This document shows positions 33,002 to 38,676 of a stretch of DNA of 38,676 nucleotides, piece by piece. A model generated the notes under the pieces. That model saw only the letters and a program-made list of their open reading frames with translations, ran no database searches and was not told the DNA's origin. Origin of the DNA: Verrucomicrobiota bacterium (GTDB taxonomy: Bacteria; Verrucomicrobiota; Verrucomicrobiia; Limisphaerales; SIBE01); the NCBI GenBank assembly GCA_016209525.1, contig JACQWK010000262.1, positions 1 through 38,676 of the forward strand. The letters run 5' to 3'. Position 1 is the first letter of the stretch. Every line of letters begins with the position of its first letter. Position numbers and translations under genes: made by a program.

Positions 33002-36000
33002 TTAGTCCGAAATTGCTGGCGCCATCTCCTCTTCCGTGAAGACCGCGTCGATCATCGCGCGCACTTGGCGATCGGTGAAATGCCGGGCGGTGATCGCGCC
33101 GGAAGGACACCAGGCCGCGCAAGTTCCACAGCCCTTGCACAGCGAAGGATTGATGCGGGCCGCAAAAACGCCGGGGGTCACTTCGACGATTTGCGGGGCT
33201 TGGAACTGGCAAATCTCGACGCATTGACCGCACGCCCGGCATTTCACCTCATCCACAACCGCGACCGCCGGATGCAGTTTCACTTGATCGTGCGCCAATA
33301 GAACGGAAGCCTTCGCGGCGGCGGCGGACGCTTGAGCCACGCTGTCCACGATGTCCTTCGGGCCTTGCACGGTCCCGGCGACAAAGATTCCTTCCACCGA
33401 TGTTTCCACCGGGGCCAATTCAGGGTGCCGCTCCAAGAAAAAGCCATCCAGTCCAAGGCTGATCTTGAGCATCTCATGAAACTTCGCCGTCTCAGGTTGT
33501 CTCGGCCGCATGCCGACGCTCAACACCACGAGGTCGGCCGGGACTTCCAGGCGCCGCCCCAGCAACTCATCATAGCAGCGCACCGCCTCGGCGCGTCCGT
33601 TCCCGATGACTTCGGGTTTCTCGCCAGGCGGGATGCGCACGAAGAGCACTCCCATGCCCCGGGCCTGGCGATACATTTCTTCGGCGCCTGTCGAGATGGT
33701 GCGGATGTCTCGGTAGAAGATTGTCGTGTCGATGCCTTGCCGGCAAAGCTGGATGGCTTGCTTGATGGCGGTTGGGCAACAATAGCGCGAACATCCGGTG
33801 AAGCCCTTGGGATCGCGCGAGCCGACGCACAGGATGAATGCGGCGCTTCGGGGCCGTCGTCCGTCAATCGTGATCGCCCCGCCATTCTCTGCGGAACCAG
33901 TCCTAGGCCCTCGCACGCCTCGCGAATCTGTGGACCGCGGACCGTTTCGACCCGCAGCGGCACCGGCCACAACCTGCGTCTCGGAGTTATCTGCGGGCAC
34001 AGGCGGCAACGAGGCCGCTGCGGGCGCGGCCCGCCTGCCGTTCGCGGCGGCTTCGGCTCCGCGGCCTTCCGAAAAGAGGCGCTCGAGTTCCGCGCTGGTG
34101 AGCACGTTGGGAAAGGCGCCGTAACCGAACTCGTTTTGGGGTTCGTAGAGGGACGCTCCAGTTGCGAGGATGATCGCTCCGACAAATATTTTCTCTTCGC
34201 GCGGGCCGGTTGCTGTTGGGTCCATGGGAGCAGCCACATCGCCCGGTTGTTGGACGTCGAGTTCCCCCTCTCCCTGGCCTTCTCCCTCAGGGGGAGGGTA
34301 AAGTGCGGCTGGCACATCGGCCAGCCCGACTGGCTGGGCTTGTCGATGCGCGTCGGACTGTTCTCCCTCTCCCCTAGGGAGCGGGCCGGGGTGAGGGGGA
34401 CGCGACGGTAGTCTATCCCGCGACCGCTTCACTAAGGTCACCTCGAAGTTGCCGACGAAGCCCGCAATTTTTTCGACTTCTGTGTTCAGCAGAACTTTCG
34501 CGCCGCTGGCCTCCAACCGTTCCAGCTTCTGCTCCAGGACTTCGGCGGCGAGGCGCATGTTCGGATAGAGGTATTTCAGGTTTGGCTCCGCCAAGCGGCC
34601 GCCCAGCCGGCTTTCCTTCTCCACGAGCGTGACGGCAAATCCCTGCACGGCCAGATCAGTGGCCGCTTCGATGCCCGCGATTCCTCCGCCGATGACGAGC
34701 GCCGCGGGAGTCATCGGTGACTTGCCTTCCACCAGCGGCGCCAGGTAGTGGACTCGGGCGACTCCCATGCGGATGAGCGCGCGAGCCTTTGCTTGCGCCT
34801 CGCGCCGGCTTTTTGCGTGCACCCAGGAACATTGATCGCGAATATTAACCATCTCGAAGAGGTAAGGATTAAACCCAACCCGTGCCAAGGTTTCCTGGAA
34901 AATCGGTTCGTGTGTCCGCGGCGTGCAGGCGGCGACGACCACGCGGTTGAGCCCGTGCTCGCCGATGAGATCGATCAACTCTCCTTGCCCGGTCGCCGAA
35001 CACGAAAAGAGATGGGTCTTCGCCACCACCACGTTTGGAATGGTCGCGGCATACTTCGCCAACTCCTCAACGTCCAGAACTCCCGCGATGTTCACGCCGC
35101 AATGGCAGATCATCACGCCCACCCGAGGAGGGCCGGAGAGATCCAGAGGCTGCACGGCGGCTGATGGTTCCTTCACACGCTGCCCGCAGAGAAACAGCTC
35201 CGCTCGGGCCGCCGCCGCGGAAGCTTGAGCCACGCAGTCCGGGATGACCTGCGGGCCGACGGCGCTGCCGCAAACGAAGATTCCTTCTCGCGTTGTTTCC
35301 ACGGCTGAGATCGCGGGATCACGGCGGGCCACGAAACCGTAGGCATCCGTCTCAATGCCCAGGATGCGGGCGAGTTCCAGGGCCCCTTCGTTCGGCGCCG
35401 CGGCGATGGAAAGGACGACCAGATCGGCCGGGAGGCGGCGAGGTTGGTGTTCGAGCGTGTCCTCGACGAAGATCATCAGCGTATCGTCCTCCGGAATGCG
35501 CTCGATCTTCGCGGGACGGCCTCGGAGATAAATGGCGCTGTGTTCGTCGCGAGACCGCTGCACGAAATCGTCGAACCCTTTGCCAAAGGCTCTGAGATCG
35601 GTATAGAGGATCGTCACGGTTTCGACTTCGGGATCATGCTGCCGGATGAGCATTGAGTCTTTGACGGCGTTCATGCAGCAGAACCGGCTGCAGTAGGGTC
35701 TTCCTCCCTCCCCCCGCGCTCCCACGCACTGGACAAAAACGATCCGCTTGGGCGTCTTCATGTCCGAAGGGCGCACGACATGGCCCCGGGTCACGCCGGA
35801 GGCATTGAGCATCCGTTCCAATTCCAGGCTCGTCACCACGTTCTGGAACCGGCCATAGCCGTAATTGCCAAGCGCTCGCGCGTCGAACTCCTGGAAGCCG
35901 ACAGCGACGAGCACGGATCCGACCTCGCGAATGGTTTCTTCCGGCGGCATGTCGAAATCAATCGCGTCCACGTCGCACACCTTCGCGCAGTGCCCGCACA

Positions 36001-36568
36001 CCAGCATATTGGCCGGCCGTTCCGGTGGCGGCGGTTTCCGTTTCTTGAAATCCTGGACCTTCCGGAGCCTTTTGAGCTGCGGCTCGCTGAGAAATCCCAG
36101 AAAATTCATGCATGCGTTCCGATCGATCACGTAGGCCGACGGCACCGATTGCGGGAAGGGCCGGTAAATCGCCTTGCGGGCCTTAAGGCCGAGGTCGAAT
36201 TCATTTCCGCCGATCTGCGGGCAAGCCTCTGCGCATTGGCCGCAAGCCACGCAACGGTCCTCGCGCACGTAGCGCGGATTCTTGCGCAGCCGCGCCCGGA
36301 ATTCGCCGGCTTTCCCTTCCAGACCGACGAGCTCGGTATTGGTCATGACTTCGATGAGCGGATGCCGACCGGCATCCATGGCCTTGGGCCCGAGAATTCA
36401 GATGGCGCAATCCATGGTGGGAAACGTCTTGTCGAGCTGGGCCATGCGTCCGCCCAGCGCCGGTGACTTTTCCACCAGAGTGACTCGAATGCCCGCGTGG
36501 GCGAGGTCGAGCGCGGCTTGGATGCCCGCGATGCCGCCGCCGAGCACGAGCGCCCGCTTTTCGGTCAA
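33002..36568 (-). CDS. hdrA: Tandem HdrA-HdrA protein; first HdrA has selenocysteine
   Basis: Read through TGA at 36398-36400, this is a 1188-residue fusion of two HdrA units, with Sec at residue 57. Unit 1 (about 1-465) lacks the N-terminal iron-sulfur entry domain and starts at the FAD fold (ALVLGGGIAGIQAALDLAHAG). It continues AQLDKTFPTMDCAI, Sec, ILGPKAMDAGRHPLIE, CVACGQCAEACPQ, CGHCAKVCD and RPYCSRFCCMNAVKDS. Unit 2 (about 478-1188) starts VGVMICHCGVNIAGVLD, has ALVIGGGIAGIEAATDLAVQ, lacks the Cys/Sec motif (LKYLYPNMRLAAEV instead), and ends with two [4Fe-4S] motifs (CRACGQCVEICQ, CKGCGTCAAWCP). A REPIN-like insert (about residues 723-769) and an Ala/Pro/Gly-rich insert (about 828-908) interrupt unit 2. 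The start is uncertain: TTG 36568, preceded by GGGG, was chosen; GTG at 36649 lies inside a repeat. Confidence 0.85.
34262..34400. repeat. REPIN-like repeat inside the tandem HdrA gene
   Basis: TTCCCCCTCTCCCTGGCCTT at 34262 and CTCCCTCTCCCCTAGGGAG...GGGGTGAGGGGG ending at 34400 match the intergenic copies in arms and spacing. It is translated in frame (PHPGPLPRGEGE...YPPPEGEGQGEGE), between VTLVKRSRDRL and KIFVGAIILATG of unit 2. Confidence 0.85.
36360..36400 (-). promoter_or_regulatory. UGA(Sec) codon and bacterial SECIS hairpin of tandem HdrA
   Basis: On the minus strand TGA (36400-36398) is followed by 20 bases and then GGATGCC-GGTC-GGCATCC (36377-36360), a perfect 7-bp stem with GGUC loop. 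Loop sequence and distance match bacterial SECIS rules, and both equal the element at 29954-29994. Confidence 0.87.
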
Positions 36569-36632
36569 GGGTTCGTCCCCATCCAGTTTGTTATTCGGGA
36601 TCGTGTCCACAATTAGTAGCGATCGATGAGTT

Positions 36633-36982
36633 GAACCACGAATGGACACGAATAAACACGAATCAAGACGGCGGCGGAACGGACCTGGAATGGTTTTGTT
36701 GTTGTCACTAAAGAGTGGCCTCTACGAGGGACGAGGGCGGAGCTTAACACTGCCGCCCAATGGTAGGGACGCCGGGCTTCCGGCGATCCCGCCCGCGTGC
36801 CGCGGGCGGAACTTGAATCCCGCCGCCAACGGAGGCGTTCCGGTTGCGCCGCTGAACGCGGCGCGGACAGCGCAGGCGCGCTGTCCCTACCCATCACCGT
36901 GGCAGTGTCAAGATGCGCCCGGCCGACGGAGACCCCTGTCGAAACCCAATCCGATTCGCGTGCATTCGTGTTCATTCGTGGT
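36633..36982. repeat. Nested inverted repeats filling the hdrA-korC gap
   Basis: Outer arms: GAACCACGAATGGACACGAA at 36633 and, inverted, GTGTTCATTCGTGGTTTC at about 36966-36983. Inner element: TGGTAGGGACGCCGGGCTTC at 36761 and GCGCTGTCCCTACCCA ending at 36893, with GC-rich palindromic centre. Both are typical dispersed repeats. No gene is supported between 36650 and 37003, and a promoter for hdrA might be here but is not recognisable. Confidence 0.65.
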
Positions 36983-37003
36983 TTCCGACTGAATGCTTGC
37001 GGT

Positions 37004-37594
37004 TTAGCGAAGGGCTTCCGCCAAGCCCGGTTGGCCCGCTTTCCCGGCTGACGGACCATATTCCTTTTCGAAATAAGCCCAGCCCGCGTCAAAGGCCTTG
37101 AGGTTCAATTCTTCCGTTCCGGCCGGGACGGATGTTTTCACGGCGTTGCGGATCGCTTCGTGCGGCACGATCCGAGTCACGGCCGCGGTGAAGCCTACCA
37201 TCACGATGTTTTGTACCATGGTCCTTCCGAGCGATTCCGCGATTCGCGTGGAGGGAATTCCAAAGGCGTGATGTCCGTCATCAGAGTTCGGGTGAACCAG
37301 ATCCTTTTCGTGAATCAAGATGCCATCCGGCTTGAGTTCACCGTGATACTTTTCATAGCCCTCAGCCGACATGGCCACGAGGATGTCAGTCCGCTGAATG
37401 TACGGATACAGCACTTCGGCGTCGGAGACCGCCAAAGTGGCGCTGCAGGCCGAACCGCGCGCTTCCGGGCCGAAGCTCTGAATCATGGTCGCGTGTCTGC
37501 CCGCATGCACCGCGCAAGCGCACCCGATGATGTAGGCCGAGAGCACAACGCCCTGACCGCCGAAACCAGTCACTCGAATTTCCATTCTGTTCAT
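37004..37594 (-). CDS. korC: 2-oxoacid:ferredoxin oxidoreductase, gamma subunit
   Basis: A 196-residue protein starting MNRMEIRVTGFGGQGVVLSA; ATG at 37585 is a close alternative. Family features: GFGGQGVVLSAYIIG, the ARGSACSATLAVSDAEVLYP segment, DILVAMSAEGYEKY and the C-terminal GWAYFEKEYG. It is the gamma domain of pyruvate/2-oxoglutarate:ferredoxin oxidoreductases, in the cytoplasm. It follows korB by 25 bases on the same strand. The substrate (2-oxoglutarate, pyruvate or another 2-oxoacid) cannot be settled without the alpha subunit, which is outside the window. Confidence 0.9.
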   Translation of the reverse strand: MNRMEIRVTGFGGQGVVLSAYIIGCACAVHAGRHATMIQSFGPEARGSACSATLAVSDAEVLYPYIQRTDILVAMSAEGYEKYHGELKPDGILIHEKDLVHPNSDDGHHAFGIPSTRIAESLGRTMVQNIVMVGFTAAVTRIVPHEAIRNAVKTSVPAGTEELNLKAFDAGWAYFEKEYGPSAGKAGQPGLAEALR

Positions 37595-37619
37595 TTCGTG
37601 CGCTTCGCGCATTTTGTGG

Positions 37620-38624
37620 TTAAAGTCCCTTCTCCGCCTCCGGTTCGCGAAGGATTCCCCCTTCCGGAGGCATGGGCACATATTTCTCGCCGAGGATCTT
37701 CCGGTAGTGATCGTGCATCATTTCCAGGTAGGTGGGCCGCTCCTGGTCCACAAACTTGCCGCAAATGATCTTGCCCTGGAAATCGATCTCCAAGTCCCGC
37801 GTGTCTGCGCCGTGCCGGATTTCCACCTTCTCGTGATAGAAGTTCATCAGGTCGAGCCCGGTTCCGAGTTTGTTCAGGCGGGCATAGAGAGTGGGGCATG
37901 GAGTGATGACCTCGATGAGACGAAACCCTTTTCGCTTCAGGCCCTCGCCAAATGATTTCGCGAGGCGCCGGGTGTCCAGGCAGGTCCAGCGGGCCACGTA
38001 ACTGGCACCGCAACTCGCGGCGAGATGCGGCAGGTTGAAAGGCCGCTCGAAGTTCCCGAACGGCATCGTGGACGATTTCGCTCCCACCGGCGTGGTCGGC
38101 CCGCTCTGGCCGCCGGTCATTCCATAGATGAAATTGTTCACCAGAATCACCAGCAGATCCATGTTCCGCCGCGCCGCGTGGATCAAATGATTCCCGCCGA
38201 TGCCCGACAAATCCCCGTCTCCGGAAAACACCACGACCTGCAACTCCGGCCGGCTTAATTTCAGTCCGGTGGCGAAGGGGATGGCGCGGCCATGCGTGGT
38301 GTGAAATGCGTCCAACTTGAGGTAGCCCGCGGCCCGGCCGGTGCAGCCGATGCCCGAGACAATCGAAACCTTGTCCAGATTGATGGCGGATTCCTCAAGG
38401 GCGCTGGCCAGACACTTGACGACCGTGCCGAGTCCACAGCCGGGACACCAGATGTGTGGCATCCGGTCCATGCGAAGAAAGGAGGCGATGGGATGATCCT
38501 CGGGCCGGGTTTCGATCTCTTCCATCAGCGGAAGTTCGCCTTCTTTCGGCAAGTCCATGTCAGGAGCTTGATGATTGGCCGTCGGTTCAACAGCCGTAGC
38601 TGGGGTTGTCATATCCATCTCCAT
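37620..38624 (-). CDS. korB: 2-oxoacid:ferredoxin oxidoreductase, beta (ThDP-binding) subunit
   Basis: A 334-residue protein. An N-terminal extension of about 45 residues precedes the conserved core: HIWCPGCGLGTVVKCLASAL (CPGCG, cluster/ThDP region), SGIGCTGRAAGYLKLDAFHT, the ThDP/Mg motif FSGDGDLSGIGGNHLIHAAR...NNFIYGMTGGQ, and GASYVARWTCLD. It oxidatively decarboxylates a 2-oxoacid with CoA and passes electrons to ferredoxin together with korC and, presumably, korA/korD beyond the right edge. Three ATG codons occur within the first five codons; 38624 is the first. Its position suggests that it is the electron donor to the Hdr proteins downstream. Confidence 0.92.
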   Translation of the reverse strand: MEMDMTTPATAVEPTANHQAPDMDLPKEGELPLMEEIETRPEDHPIASFLRMDRMPHIWCPGCGLGTVVKCLASALEESAINLDKVSIVSGIGCTGRAAGYLKLDAFHTTHGRAIPFATGLKLSRPELQVVVFSGDGDLSGIGGNHLIHAARRNMDLLVILVNNFIYGMTGGQSGPTTPVGAKSSTMPFGNFERPFNLPHLAASCGASYVARWTCLDTRRLAKSFGEGLKRKGFRLIEVITPCPTLYARLNKLGTGLDLMNFYHEKVEIRHGADTRDLEIDFQGKIICGKFVDQERPTYLEMMHDHYRKILGEKYVPMPPEGGILREPEAEKGL

Positions 38625-38676
38625 TCAAGCTGAACCAAGTTGATCACTCCTTCTTAGGATTTGGAATCCCCTCACC

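Noticed and set aside
29992-36400. The two TGA codons in the HdrA genes as simple nonsense mutations or as real ends of separate genes
   Set aside because: Both sit at the same conserved Cys column, both are followed by uninterrupted HdrA sequence in frame, and both have the same hairpin at the same distance.

Overview
The window looks like a chromosomal segment of an uncultured, probably anaerobic or microaerophilic Verrucomicrobiota bacterium (Pedosphaera/Limisphaerales-like). This is inferred from a high G+C genome with many small palindromic repeats, a prepilin-type protein of the kind abundant in the phylum, secreted pectin and polysaccharide enzymes, sulfatases and BFN/PDZ proteins. No rRNA, tRNA or CRISPR array was recognised.

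Layout. 1-562 is repeat-rich and gene-free. 563-2224 (-) is a secreted beta-helix protein. 2785-8024 (+) is a decayed type I restriction-modification locus: hsdR with an in-frame amber codon, hsdS lacking its 5' half, and a residue resembling the hsdM C-terminus joined to the first codons of a PIN-like toxin gene. Within it sit a four-helix-bundle gene flanked by inverted repeats and an antitoxin-like gene. 8291-12754 holds a PL10 pectate lyase (-), a tandem winged-helix regulator (+) with near-identical palindromes at both ends, and a sulfatase-esterase fusion (-). 13203-22564 is mostly housekeeping: rsmD, a small FlbD-like protein, gap, a BFN-PDZ protein, a pseudopilin, a membrane protein, a small HTH protein, a PIN-like protein, yacG and polA. 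22623-23281 is a broken nucleotidyltransferase toxin module. 23328-27271 (-) is an SGNH/beta-propeller protein translationally coupled to an HdrC::tricorn-protease chimera.

From the right edge to about 26.7 kb, all on the minus strand, lies the main item: korB, korC, a tandem HdrA-HdrA protein, MvhD, an HdrD-like (HdrC+HdrB) protein, an HdrA-MvhD fusion, Dps, a zinc ribbon, and HdrC. Both HdrA reading frames are interrupted by TGA exactly where other HdrA proteins carry a cysteine ligand (DC-A/S-I-[TGA]-ILGPK). Each TGA is followed, after the same 20 nt, by the same perfect 7-bp hairpin with a GGUC loop, as in bacterial SECIS elements. I therefore read them as two selenocysteine-containing HdrA proteins, each of which ordinary annotation would split in two. 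The likely job of the locus is a soluble complex linking 2-oxoacid:ferredoxin oxidoreductase to flavin-based electron bifurcation/confurcation and disulfide chemistry. No hydrogenase large subunit, korA or sel gene is visible.

A second theme is repeat invasion. A REPIN-like element (about 140 bp, two inverted arms rich in CCCTCTCCC/GGGAGAGGG) occurs at least ten times in full or partial form, including in frame inside polA and the tandem HdrA gene and, as a variant, in the HdrC-tricorn linker. Another repeat is translated inside the HdrD-like gene. Repeat insertion, deletion and fusion seem to have shaped many proteins here.
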